Below, in pieces: positions 17,319 to 27,764 of a stretch of 64,000 bases of DNA. Position 1 is the stretch's first letter; each line of letters starts with the position of its first letter. The notes under the pieces were generated by a model that worked only from the letters and a program-made list of their open reading frames with translations, ran no database searches and was not told where the DNA came from. A program made the position numbers and the translations under genes. Location: positions 948,120-1,012,119 of the forward strand of contig NZ_FZLO01000001.1 in assembly GCF_900197595.1 (NCBI RefSeq). The letters are read 5' to 3'. This DNA is from Scatolibacter rhodanostii (lineage in GTDB: Bacteria > Bacillota > Clostridia > Oscillospirales > Acutalibacteraceae).

Positions 17319-18370
17319 TAGAATACCTCCTTAATCATCTCTCTAATATCCCATAAATTTACATCTGGAAAGAAGCTTTCTCCGTCTTTATTTATAACTA
17401 AAGTTCCATTATCTCGATTACAAATTCCTATAACATTTTTACACCCTTTTACTACTTTCACTGCCTTATCAGATAATGAATAAGTAAGAATTAACGCAGG
17501 TTTATTTGAATTTAATTGACGCATTAAATGAGTCTCCAGATGATCATCTCCAAATCCATAACCAATAATTATGTATCTCAAAGCAGTGTCTATTGCCGCG
17601 TTGGCTCGTGCACGATGTGTATCAAACGGTTCATTATATCCTTCTCTGTATTTATTGATACCCGGAGTAATAATTAAGCAATTGTTTTTTTCTAAATGAG
17701 GAACTGAACATGCACAGCCATTAATGTGATACCAACTTAAACATCCATGGGGTTTTAAAACCGTTACTTTGGGTGAATATTCAACTCGACTTTGTCCTTT
17801 TAGTTTATAAATACTTTTACAAAAAGAATATTTACTTTCATCGGGAGAGAACTGACAAATAAATTTTCCAACAAATAATGTGTCTACTCTGATTTCATTC
17901 ATTTCGCAGCTATATTCAACAAGTCTATCATAATTGGTGGTTATAACGGTTAATCCATTGTTCCTTATGTTAAATTTTTGTAAATAGTCGGAAAGTCGAA
18001 ATTGTTTAGCCCCCGACAAAACATTATTTAAAGCCTCATTTTCAGCAGACCGAATAAATGCCGCCGTAGTTTCTCTTATTTTTTCTTCTACAATACTTGT
18101 TGGTTTTTGACTATGAAGTGCTTCTTCAAGGCCTTCACCTACTTTTAATCTATCTGATATAGCCTTCCAATTGTCCACGTCAGCTTTTTCACTGATTTTA
18201 TCTGGTAGCTTGTCCTGCAATTCTATTGATAAAGATCCCATCCCGGGTATTCCCTCAGCTACTGATAAGCCTGAACCAATAATGGTAACTGTGTTTTCTT
18301 GAAAAAAATCTTGGATAATAGTCTTTACATCATTCAAGTCCAAACTAAGGTTCACCCCTCTCTCTATCAA
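17318..18370 (-). CDS. SIR2-like NADase, partner of HerA
   Basis: A SIR2-fold protein of about 350 residues. NAD-binding motifs are present: IGSGLSVAEGIPGMGSL near 31-47, TTNYDRLVEY with N146, LKPHGCLSW with catalytic-type H208, and IIGYGFGDDHLE near 268-279. The catalytic Asn and His are both kept, so NAD cleavage is expected. Start choice is uncertain: the span uses a TTG at 18370, but a TTG at 18343 lies 8 nt after AGGGGTG and may be the true one. It is coupled to the HerA gene by a one-base overlap. In SIR2-HerA systems phage infection triggers NAD loss and growth arrest. Confidence 0.9.
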   Translation of the reverse strand: MIERGVNLSLDLNDVKTIIQDFFQENTVTIIGSGLSVAEGIPGMGSLSIELQDKLPDKISEKADVDNWKAISDRLKVGEGLEEALHSQKPTSIVEEKIRETTAAFIRSAENEALNNVLSGAKQFRLSDYLQKFNIRNNGLTVITTNYDRLVEYSCEMNEIRVDTLFVGKFICQFSPDESKYSFCKSIYKLKGQSRVEYSPKVTVLKPHGCLSWYHINGCACSVPHLEKNNCLIITPGINKYREGYNEPFDTHRARANAAIDTALRYIIIGYGFGDDHLETHLMRQLNSNKPALILTYSLSDKAVKVVKGCKNVIGICNRDNGTLVINKDGESFFPDVNLWDIREMIKEVF

Positions 18371-18406
18371 AGCCTAGATATTTTTTTATAATTACTTTGA
18401 AATTTT

Positions 18407-19066
18407 CTATTGTTGTACTTTTACAAGATATTTTTCTAACACTGCTGCATTAGAAACCTGAGTTGCAAACATGTTCATTAATAATAGAATTTTATCATGA
18501 ATTTCATTATATCGTTCCTCATCGAGACTTAAAGTTTCAATTCGTTCCCCATGAGCTATTTTATTTCTCATGTTCAGAAGAACCTCGTCAATCAAATTAT
18601 AAGAACTTTCATATTGCGTACAATCCAAACCAATGGTTGCCATTATTTCTATGAAAATTTGAGAGTTTAGGTTGCTATTTGTTTTAATGATTCCTTCTTG
18701 AGGAATGCAAGACCTTTTATCAAAACTTTCAAATATTTCATTAACAATACACGTCTGCAAAGTTGTTTTTCCGGTTTCCTCAAATTGTTTTAATCTCTCT
18801 TTTATAGAAACCGCAAGAAAGTTATTCGTTAATTTGTTATACGGCAAAGACAAGTTTGATACATAAGACAAATAATAGCCAGCAATATTTTTTATTGAAC
18901 CTTCCCAATGAGCATAAAGTAATGCAATGCCAGATCGGAGAGCAGTATCCTTAGCAAATAACCTAGCCTGACTGATATTAGCTTTAATTGCAGTCAATTC
19001 ACGTTTTCTCCATGCCATCTCTCTATCAATTGCATCTTGTAATTCACTAATTGTTCTGATTTTCAT
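18407..19066 (-). CDS. HEPN-domain ribonuclease-like protein (MAE_28990/MAE_18760 type)
   Basis: A 219-residue, mostly helical protein with a HEPN signature near the C-terminus: RNKIAHGE, in which R167 and H172 form the Rx4H catalytic motif of HEPN RNases. The N-terminal helices with LYAHWEGSIKNIA match the MAE_28990/MAE_18760-like families annotated as HEPN nucleases. The start overlaps the DUF262 stop codon as ATGA, so the two are translated together. It most likely cuts RNA (tRNA or mRNA) when triggered, with the DUF262 protein as sensor or partner. A toxin-antitoxin relation between the two is an alternative. Confidence 0.85.
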   Translation of the reverse strand: MKIRTISELQDAIDREMAWRKRELTAIKANISQARLFAKDTALRSGIALLYAHWEGSIKNIAGYYLSYVSNLSLPYNKLTNNFLAVSIKERLKQFEETGKTTLQTCIVNEIFESFDKRSCIPQEGIIKTNSNLNSQIFIEIMATIGLDCTQYESSYNLIDEVLLNMRNKIAHGERIETLSLDEERYNEIHDKILLLMNMFATQVSNAAVLEKYLVKVQQ

Positions 19067-20163
19067 GGCTTAAAGTATTCTACTCCAAATAAAGATAGCT
19101 CCTTGTATCTCGGAATAGCTTTAACACCGGGGATAGTGTTTTTCAAAAATACCTCTTCCGAATAAAATTCTTGAATTTTATTTTTTAGCCATGATCCGCT
19201 ATTTTCCAATGCTATGATATTCGATATATTTAAGAACACACCAACGGCTATACCTTGAAACGCAGAAATTAAAAACGGCCCAGAATGCTTTGTGCCATTA
19301 TATTTCTTAAAAGTATCCTCACCTAAAACACCATATAACAAATTAAAAGTTCCATTAAAGTGTTCTGAGAACTGTTTATAATCTATATCAATTTCACAAA
19401 GCCTCAATGTTTCTTTATCGAGCAATTCTGAGAATTCTGAATATTGTCCTATGCTATCCCAATCAATATATCTTGCTACCATTAATCGTAATACTAATTC
19501 CATTCTGAATTGCTCATCAGCTTTTCTGTCTGTTATTGGTATACAGTTTCTATAGGATTCCAATTGCTCAAGACCTAATGTAAACTCATAAAATGATTTC
19601 TTAGTCATAATCATCAAACAATTTCGCACTTCTTGATCACTGAGCTTAGTACCTCCTGTATTTAACCGTTGGAATAATTCATATTTTGTGTTCGGGTCAC
19701 TTTCCTTTTTCATAATAACGATATCTATTCTAGCACGCTTAAAAAACAGCTGCTGCTCTTTTGTAAACGATAGCTCAGGAATAGTGTTTGTCCATTCCAC
19801 CCCTGCAAAAGATGGCAGGTAATCCGTCTTTTGTAGAACTAAGGCTGGCAATTGCTCACCTTCTTCATCTTTAAATATACCAACGAACTGAAAAATAGTA
19901 GAAAGTCTTTGAACTCCGTCAATAATATCCCATACACCATCTTCATTTTGATTAACAAATATGGAGGGGATGGGTATATTAAGCATAATAGATTCAATAA
20001 GTTTGGTTTTTTGATAGTCATTCCACCTAAAGACACGTTGAAATTCGGGATGAATATCCATTTCACCATCACGATAAAGATTTATTAATTCTCCAATTGA
20101 CATCTGATAAGAATCTCTAAATATTTTGCCTGATTTCTCTTCTATTTCATCTTGTAATGACAT
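19063..20163 (-). CDS. DUF262-domain protein without HNH nuclease domain
   Basis: A 366-residue protein. Residues about 20-170 are a DUF262 (GmrS/ParB-like NTPase) domain: HPEFQRVFRW at 38-47, DGVQR at 82-86 (the usual form is DGQQR), RIDIVIM and FQRLNTGGTKLSDQEVRN. In GmrSD type IV enzymes a DUF1524 HNH nuclease follows; here no such domain is seen and the C-terminal half is helical. GGAGG lies 5 nt before the ATG. It starts 10 nt after the methyltransferase stop and overlaps the HEPN gene by 4 nt, so the effector nuclease seems to be supplied in trans by HEPN. Confidence 0.88.
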   Translation of the reverse strand: MSLQDEIEEKSGKIFRDSYQMSIGELINLYRDGEMDIHPEFQRVFRWNDYQKTKLIESIMLNIPIPSIFVNQNEDGVWDIIDGVQRLSTIFQFVGIFKDEEGEQLPALVLQKTDYLPSFAGVEWTNTIPELSFTKEQQLFFKRARIDIVIMKKESDPNTKYELFQRLNTGGTKLSDQEVRNCLMIMTKKSFYEFTLGLEQLESYRNCIPITDRKADEQFRMELVLRLMVARYIDWDSIGQYSEFSELLDKETLRLCEIDIDYKQFSEHFNGTFNLLYGVLGEDTFKKYNGTKHSGPFLISAFQGIAVGVFLNISNIIALENSGSWLKNKIQEFYSEEVFLKNTIPGVKAIPRYKELSLFGVEYFKP

Positions 20164-20173
20164 GATAATCCTC

Positions 20174-21799
20174 CTATCCTCTTCCTAGTCTTCTACTCTG
20201 CAGCTTTTTCCAGATATTTCTGCAGGATATACACAATTCTCTATCTAACCCCATATGTTCAATAAGAACTACCTCATCGACTAAATCCAATGCTTCCTCG
20301 ATGTTCCCGTCTGCACGGACAACAGTATCTATCTTGTCAAGTAATTCTCTTTTTTTATTAGTTGGAAATTCTTTAATAACAGGCAACATGATATTTCCCA
20401 TTTCACCCGGCAGAACTTCAAGAACTCCTCCGCCATAGCTTCTTCCGCATATTTCAGTAAATGCAAATGAAATGCTATTATAATATGATAAAAGTAATAT
20501 CTCATCATCTACATCTTCATTAAGTTTCATACGATGCATTGTATCTGTGGAAATCGCTCCACATCGATTTAATACGAATTTAGGATACAAATTATTACGT
20601 CTTAAGAAAAATGCATCAGGAATCCATATTGATGGAACCACGTACCACTGATCCCTAATAGAACACTTATACCCTTTATTCACATCGTTTTTTTCACCAA
20701 GTTTTATATACTTTGTATGTTTTGCTGGATAATCTTTTATTTCCTTAGAAGGGAAAACTACTAATCTAGCTTTTTTTCCTTCTTCAACATTTTTAATCCA
20801 ATCTTCATTTGTAAAGTAAATTCCATGTGCATGCGAACTTCTCCCGATCAATGGAAGGGTTACTTTATCAAGTTCATATTTCTTACAAATCTCTTTATCG
20901 ACTGAAAAATAATCATTATGCCCAGTCGTAACTCCTATATTTATCGTGCCAAAGTTTGAAAAAGGCGCGAATCTGACATCCTTTTTAATTGTTTGGATAA
21001 CTTTAATTTCCTCAGAAGTCGTAAAATATTTAGTCCACTTTTCTTTTACATGCTGCATTTTTTGATAGCCATTAGAATGAAGATCAAGTGTAGAAAATCC
21101 ACTTAAATCACTCATCTCTATGATACGAATACCTTTTTCTTCTCCACCCTTTTCGCCTATAAACAATATGACCTCTTGTTCAATTTCCGGAAAAACCAAT
21201 TTCTCAAATGTTATAAGTGTAATTCTTGAAAACTTATTTGAAAGGAATAACCTTAGATCTTCTGCATAAGCAACCTGCAATATTTCAGCTGGTACAACAA
21301 AAGCAATTCGGCCAGTGTCATTAAGCATTTGTGTACAAGCCACCAGAAAACCCACCCAAGCGTTAATAAGTTTATTCGCTTTCATTCCATGTGATGTAAG
21401 TATTGCAGATAAAATATCACGTTGTGAATCTGTTAAATATTGATATCGAATATATGGCGGATTCCCAAGTATCAAGTCATATTGATCATTAGCTACATTT
21501 TGATCATAGAAATTGAAAAAATCATCATTAACAACTTCAACATTATTTAATGATTGGTATTTATATTTTACCTTCTCAGCTTCTACTGCGTCCAATTCAA
21601 CCGCTGTGAATATACCCACTTTTTCTAATAGATGTTGTTCATGCATACTATCAAGAAAAACTCCATCACCACAACTTGGTTCTAAAACCTTATTGATATT
21701 TTCGGCAGCAAAAAGCTCCACCATAGCATTAGCTAATTGCGATGGCGTATAATATGCTCCTCTTAATTTTTGCTCTGTGCTGTCTTTTTTTAATTTCAT
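20174..21799 (-). CDS. Eco57I-like N6-adenine DNA methyltransferase
   Basis: A 541-residue class I SAM-dependent methyltransferase. LRGAYYTPSQLA, the SAM-binding motif LEPSCGDGVF at about 39-48 and catalytic NPPY at 113-116 are present; the C-terminal third looks like a TaqI-type target-recognition domain. I use the ATG at 21799, with AAAGGACGG about 8 nt upstream; an upstream TTG would overlap the previous gene. It follows the type IIG gene by 13 nt. Type IIG enzymes with asymmetric sites often need a separate methylase for the second strand, which is the likely role here. No nuclease motif is visible in this protein. Confidence 0.9.
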   Translation of the reverse strand: MKLKKDSTEQKLRGAYYTPSQLANAMVELFAAENINKVLEPSCGDGVFLDSMHEQHLLEKVGIFTAVELDAVEAEKVKYKYQSLNNVEVVNDDFFNFYDQNVANDQYDLILGNPPYIRYQYLTDSQRDILSAILTSHGMKANKLINAWVGFLVACTQMLNDTGRIAFVVPAEILQVAYAEDLRLFLSNKFSRITLITFEKLVFPEIEQEVILFIGEKGGEEKGIRIIEMSDLSGFSTLDLHSNGYQKMQHVKEKWTKYFTTSEEIKVIQTIKKDVRFAPFSNFGTINIGVTTGHNDYFSVDKEICKKYELDKVTLPLIGRSSHAHGIYFTNEDWIKNVEEGKKARLVVFPSKEIKDYPAKHTKYIKLGEKNDVNKGYKCSIRDQWYVVPSIWIPDAFFLRRNNLYPKFVLNRCGAISTDTMHRMKLNEDVDDEILLLSYYNSISFAFTEICGRSYGGGVLEVLPGEMGNIMLPVIKEFPTNKKRELLDKIDTVVRADGNIEEALDLVDEVVLIEHMGLDRELCISCRNIWKKLQSRRLGRG

Positions 21800-21812
21800 G
21801 CGGTACCGTCCT

Positions 21813-24803
21813 TTAATATTCAAGCCTATATATCTTATCTATTTTTGATTCAATTGACCTTATAAGTCTATCTTTTTCTTTTTGTAGAACACTTGCGACC
21901 CTTTTTTCAGGTTCCTCTTTCAATTGATTATTAATACTGTATATTTCTCGTGTCTCTGCAACAACTGTATCATACAATACTTTTTGACTAGTAATGTTAA
22001 AATCAAGATCTACAATTGTGAGTGTCTTTAATACATCCATACCCCTTGCATAAAAACCACCTTCAAAATCACTTCCAATTATTTGAAGGATGCGTTCTGT
22101 ATGTGAATTTGTAAGCCATGCCTGAATATACTCCAATTCATACTTGCTATCCTCTTTTTTACTTATGGCACAATACCCCGCTGTTCCTCCAACTGAAATC
22201 AACATGTCATTAGTATCATACGCATACATTGGGGACTGACTCATAATACCAACTATTAATTTGGTTCGATTTGAAAACGAAGATAAATGCTGACTTCTTC
22301 CATAGTGATACCAAGTATCAGCCGTAGCATGCGGTACATTCCGCTTTCCTTGTGGCGCAATTCCTGATGGAACAAGCTCATCATAGTTATCCAGCAAATA
22401 CTGATATGTGCCATTATACTTATCTATCATTTCCTGTTGTTGTATCAAATGTCCTTCTGTATCGTAAGGAAATATAATCCACTTATCTGTTGTCAATATG
22501 CTATAAGAATTCAATCCCTTTTCAGCTTTTTTTACAGGCTTAAAATATGGTTTTAGAATTGTTTTTTCAATAACATATTTTTTACCATCCCTTTTAAAAG
22601 TAAAGGTTTTTTCGCTCTCATCTACAATTTCGGAAGATGAGAACCAGTATGTTTTTTTAGTTTCAGCACTAGTTTGTATACCTCCAAATATATCTACATA
22701 TTTTGTAATTGGTACTGAAACTCCATCAAGTTTTTTTAAAAGATTCAAAAAAATGAAATCATCACTTAATCTCCAAGGCAACTCGTTTAAAATTGCACTT
22801 TGAAGCGTTACCGAATAGCTTTCTTCTCCTGACCATAGCGCTGCTGCAGTTTTAACTTTTGCATACTGAAATTGAGGATGGGTATGCTTTTGTAATAACA
22901 AGATGGAACTATATATGGTTTTATCCGAAAAAAGTTGCGCATCTCCAAAGTCATCTAATGAAATCAAATACTTATTTGAAGATATAAGCTCTCTTAATTT
23001 TTGGCCTGCACCAATTTTAAAAAATTTATTCGGAATTATATAACATACATAACCGTCATCTTTTACTTTTTGTAATGCTCTCTCAACAAACAAGAAATAT
23101 TTATCAAACTGTTTATACGTTGTTTGATAGTATTTCTTATATAAAGTAAACTCCTTAGCGGGCAACAATCCATGTAATCCTTCTGTATTAACATATGGGG
23201 GATTTCCTATAATCGCATCAAACAGATATCCATCATTGACTACTTTCCAGTCTAAAGGTGCAATTTCAATTAATTCCTCCGTATTAGGAGAATAATATGA
23301 AACTTCTTGATTACTTACAAGAGAATTTCCGTGTATAATATTTTTATCTAAATTAAGTAAGATTGGATTAGATGCTTCTACTGACGGACTGGTTTCATCT
23401 TCAATCAACTTTATAAGCAAAGAAAACTTAGCAACTTCTACTGCATGAATATCTATGTCAATTCCAAATATACATGATGACAAAATATTCTTCTTATCTT
23501 CTAATGGTAATTTTTTACGACCTCCACTTATTTCTATCAAATAACCTGGCTGATAAATTTGATACCAGTTAACACAATACTGAATTAAGAAATTGTATGC
23601 CTCTTCTAAAAATATACCCGATCCACAAGCAATATCCGCAATTCTTAACTGCCTAATTTCATCTGGAGTTCTACCTTCACATAGTTCATTTAGTGTTTTA
23701 GCCGTCATATATTTAACTATCTCTGTTGGAGTCGTAACAACAGATCTATTAATACATTCTTTTTTCTTAGAGAGTTCGATTTCTCCTTCATCAGATACAG
23801 ACAATTGCTCTGTAAGGAATACTTCATATATTTTTCCAAGTAAATTTGGTTCAATGATGTTGAACAAATATGGACTTTGCGGATAATATAAACTTTCAAT
23901 TATATCTATTATAATTTGATTATTTAAGTCAAAAATAAGATTTTCGCCCTCAAACATCCCGGAATTATATCTTCTATCAGCAGCGCGAAAAAGCTCTTCT
24001 AATTTTTCTTTAATAAGAGCCTCATTATTTATTGTGTCTTTAAGTTTATGGTACAATGGTAGATTCTTATCTTCACATATTCTTAAAAACACAATCTGAT
24101 TTATGAATTCCTGAACCACATCATTTAGTTTTCCAATAGAACGATATTTCTCCGCGGTCTTATACAAAAAATTACTTAAAGACAATCTCCATTGATTGAT
24201 TTGTCCCAAAAATAAATCATCAACTTGTTGTTTATGTGCTGTTCCTTCTGGAAAGTTTTTACCACAAAACTGATCGAAATTCCCATTGTATACATTATCA
24301 CGGTCGAGAACTTCTCGTATCTCATCAAACTTTGTTATGTATTCTTTGTAATGGAATTGACGAAATCTCGCAACAGACGTTGACTCCACATCCTTAGGAA
24401 CGTAAGTTGTGTTATAAATAACTAAATATTCAAAGTTAGTCAACACAACTATCTTATGCTTTGCATTCCAGCCATATTTTCTAGCTTGAAAAACCGAGGC
24501 ACTATCATTTAAAATGTCAACTGCTGGCTTTTTTGCTTCAATAAAAAATTTAGATACCCCTTTTAATGTCATCGAATAGTCTGGACGATCTGTTTGGGTA
24601 GAGTAATCTTCTGCAATAACCTCTCTATATTGGGGCGATAATGCCTTTTCATTAGACACATCCCAACCTAACAATTTGAGAAATGGATCAATATATTCAA
24701 TTCTACAAGAATGTTCGTTATAATGTTTTCTGTTGTCATGGTAGTAATCTAGATTTTCTTCAAATTTCGCAATCAGAGTTTGTAACTCTTTAATCTTGTC
24801 CAT
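21813..24803 (-). CDS. Type IIG restriction-modification enzyme (fused nuclease, methyltransferase, specificity domain)
   Basis: A 996-residue single-chain enzyme. The N-terminus carries a PD-(D/E)xK nuclease: RPDYSM with D75 and FIEAKKP with E89/K91. A helical linker follows, then an adenine methyltransferase with IADIACGSGIF at about 388-398 and IIGNPPYVNTEG with NPPY at 534-537, and a TaqI-like C-terminal specificity domain (about 680-960). I use the ATG at 24803, with GGAGG 5 nt upstream; it overlaps the HTH gene end by 14 nt. Longer starts lie inside that gene. The enzyme should cut unmethylated DNA at an asymmetric site. It leads the defence operon after the HTH gene. Confidence 0.9.
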   Translation of the reverse strand: MDKIKELQTLIAKFEENLDYYHDNRKHYNEHSCRIEYIDPFLKLLGWDVSNEKALSPQYREVIAEDYSTQTDRPDYSMTLKGVSKFFIEAKKPAVDILNDSASVFQARKYGWNAKHKIVVLTNFEYLVIYNTTYVPKDVESTSVARFRQFHYKEYITKFDEIREVLDRDNVYNGNFDQFCGKNFPEGTAHKQQVDDLFLGQINQWRLSLSNFLYKTAEKYRSIGKLNDVVQEFINQIVFLRICEDKNLPLYHKLKDTINNEALIKEKLEELFRAADRRYNSGMFEGENLIFDLNNQIIIDIIESLYYPQSPYLFNIIEPNLLGKIYEVFLTEQLSVSDEGEIELSKKKECINRSVVTTPTEIVKYMTAKTLNELCEGRTPDEIRQLRIADIACGSGIFLEEAYNFLIQYCVNWYQIYQPGYLIEISGGRKKLPLEDKKNILSSCIFGIDIDIHAVEVAKFSLLIKLIEDETSPSVEASNPILLNLDKNIIHGNSLVSNQEVSYYSPNTEELIEIAPLDWKVVNDGYLFDAIIGNPPYVNTEGLHGLLPAKEFTLYKKYYQTTYKQFDKYFLFVERALQKVKDDGYVCYIIPNKFFKIGAGQKLRELISSNKYLISLDDFGDAQLFSDKTIYSSILLLQKHTHPQFQYAKVKTAAALWSGEESYSVTLQSAILNELPWRLSDDFIFLNLLKKLDGVSVPITKYVDIFGGIQTSAETKKTYWFSSSEIVDESEKTFTFKRDGKKYVIEKTILKPYFKPVKKAEKGLNSYSILTTDKWIIFPYDTEGHLIQQQEMIDKYNGTYQYLLDNYDELVPSGIAPQGKRNVPHATADTWYHYGRSQHLSSFSNRTKLIVGIMSQSPMYAYDTNDMLISVGGTAGYCAISKKEDSKYELEYIQAWLTNSHTERILQIIGSDFEGGFYARGMDVLKTLTIVDLDFNITSQKVLYDTVVAETREIYSINNQLKEEPEKRVASVLQKEKDRLIRSIESKIDKIYRLEY

Positions 24804-24981
24804 CACTACCTCCAGCTTTGTATTTTCTGCCATCTTCTGGCTTCTCTGCATCCTTGGGAATCACCCACAGATTAGCCATTTTTATTGCACCATCTATTCG
24901 TCCATTGGAGCAAAGGATCTGTACTCTTCTACGAGTTATTCCCCATTTATCTGCTGCTTCTTGCGCTGTAATATATTCCAT
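24790..24981 (-). CDS. Small helix-turn-helix (excisionase/MerR-like) protein, first gene of defence operon
   Basis: A 63-residue protein with a winged-helix DNA-binding domain: YITAQEAADKWGITRRRVQ is a typical HTH_17 helix-turn-helix, followed by a wing (GAIKMANLWVIPKDA) and a charged tail. AAGGAAGG lies about 7 nt before the ATG. It overlaps the type IIG gene by 14 nt. Such proteins commonly precede type IIG genes and may act as a controller of the operon; an excisionase role is the alternative, as an integrase lies at the far end of the island. Confidence 0.85.
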   Translation of the reverse strand: MEYITAQEAADKWGITRRRVQILCSNGRIDGAIKMANLWVIPKDAEKPEDGRKYKAGGSDGQD

Positions 24982-25026
24982 TTTGCACCTTCCTTGATAA
25001 CATACCCCTGACTTTAATCATATATA

Positions 25027-25055
25027 ATTATATTCCATATATCGAACAATTACAA
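25027..25055 (-). promoter_or_regulatory. Promoter of the eight-gene defence operon
   Basis: On the minus strand TTGTAA (25055-25050) and TATAAT (25032-25027) are separated by 17 nt, about 45 bp upstream of the HTH gene start. No other comparable promoter is obvious inside the operon, whose gaps are all under 40 nt. Confidence 0.65.
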
Positions 25056-25095
25056 TTAATATTTTTGTACAAAAAAAGAACAAATGGAAACCGCC

Positions 25096-25134
25096 AAAAT
25101 TAAAGCCCTCAGATTATCTGAGAGCTTTAATTTT
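25096..25134. terminator. Long AT-rich inverted repeat, probable bidirectional terminator
   Basis: 18-nt arms (25096-25113 and 25117-25134) pair with a single mismatch around a 3-nt loop. The outer part is A on one side and T on the other, so either strand's transcript would form a stem ending in U residues. It separates the defence-operon promoter from the decayed DNA to the right. Confidence 0.6.
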
Positions 25135-25149
25135 AACAATTCCATACAC

Positions 25150-25638
25150 AGAAGTAGGGAAAACTGCCCCGCTCCTACTCTATTTTTTACTCATTACAAG
25201 CAACCCTCCGGACATAACTGTCAGCCACCTTTTGTCTCTGTACCAATTTGAGCTTTTTCAACTTCTGCTCCCGGATTCCTGATGCTATCTCCTGTTACTG
25301 TTCCTCAAAATCTTCCATTGCCGCTTCTTGCTTGGCATGTTTTTCAATCAGAAGAACCATGCAACCTTGCAGCGTTTCAATCTGTTTATCATACTGGGTT
25401 AGTACATTTTTGGGGAGTACTTGCCGATGACTCGGATGGCATTTTTCAGAAGGCTCCTCTACTTTTAAAACAATCTGAAACGATACTTCACAAACAGCAT
25501 TGTCAGAATATAATCTTTATAACGTGCGGGATCAACACCGCCGCAAATTTATCACATGCAGCCCATATCTGGCTGTAAATCTCACTCTTTTTGATAGCTA
25601 TAAAGTAATCCCTCTCAGTACTTTTGTGTTTTCAATTC
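25150..25638 (-). pseudogene. Decayed type I restriction methylase (hsdM) N-terminus and unidentified coding remnants
   Basis: On the minus strand, about 25587-25545 reads SEIYSQIWAACDKF; after a one-base frameshift 25543-25484 reads GGVDPARYKDYILTMLFVKY. Together they match the start of HsdM, where LWAACDKLRGG leads into DPARYKDYIL and LLFVKYVSD. Everything after this is lost. Further downstream a frame ending near 25300 (QYDKQIETLQGC, LLIEKHAKQEAAMEDFEEQ) and one after its stop (REQKLKKLKLVQRQKV) are coding-like but unidentified. The region is a scar of an earlier type I system. Identification is from memory of the family. Confidence 0.65.
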
Positions 25639-25833
25639 CTATAATAACATAGGCTTCACATGTTTTTTCTCACATAAATCCGTCAATATGGCTATTGCAA
25701 GCTGATTAGGCGTCACATGACCAATTTCCCATCGGTTAACAGTAGAAAGACTAACATGAAGTTTTTCAGCAAATTTTTTCTGGGATAGTCCCAAATCCTT
25801 TCGGATTATTTTTATCAAAACATTAATTTCCAT
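25639..25833 (-). CDS. Short Xre-family helix-turn-helix regulator
   Basis: A 64-residue DNA-binding protein consisting of little more than one HTH_3 domain: IIRKDLGLSQKKFAEKLHV then SLSTVNRWEIG is a clear Xre-type helix-turn-helix. I prefer the ATG at 25833; an ATG at 25845 and a TTG at 25854 are possible and none has a strong ribosome site. It stands alone beside the hsdM remnant and may be the leftover controller of that old system or a free element gene. Confidence 0.75.
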   Translation of the reverse strand: MEINVLIKIIRKDLGLSQKKFAEKLHVSLSTVNRWEIGHVTPNQLAIAILTDLCEKKHVKPMLL

Positions 25834-25933
25834 TGTAAAGCGCATCTTCCACAACTAGAAGTATAGTATATGCGATATTTGGGGGCAAGAAAATCGACAT
25901 TTATGTGAAACCCTGCACACGAAAAATCATACG

Positions 25934-25977
25934 AAAAAGACGAGCCAACTGATATTTTTACAATCAACTGGCTCATC
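25934..25977 (-). terminator. Terminator of lysS
   Basis: On the minus strand a 15-bp stem, fully paired in RNA when three G-U pairs are counted (25963-25977 with 25939-25953), is followed directly by TTTTT (25938-25934). It lies about 120 nt beyond the lysS stop codon. Confidence 0.85.
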
Positions 25978-26096
25978 TCTATTTTGTATTTTCAGTTTCT
26001 CAAATGCATATTTTTTTCATTTGTTGCAAAAAAGTTGTAGTATACCTTTTCCCAATTTCAGCAAACCCAGTATTTATGCGGTTTTGCAGGCATTTC

Positions 26097-27656
<1,560 letters not shown>

Positions 27657-27733
27657 TTAGAGAATATAAGCTGTATCTATTTATCATAGCATATTTTTTC
27701 AAATTCGGCTAGAGATAAATGACGAATTAATTG

Positions 27734-27764
27734 AAAAAAAGGGAGCTAAATGCTCCCCTTTTTT
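27734..27764 (-). terminator. Terminator of greA
   Basis: GGGGAGC and GCTCCC pair across a short loop, flanked by A- and T-runs on both sides (27734-27764). It overlaps the greA stop codon and works on the minus strand; the symmetry means it could also stop plus-strand transcripts. Confidence 0.85.

Noticed and set aside
17318..18370. SIR2 gene as ThsA of a Thoeris system
   Set aside because: No TIR-domain ThsB and no SLOG domain; the neighbour is HerA.
19063..20163. Complete GmrSD type IV enzyme
   Set aside because: The DUF1524 HNH half is absent.
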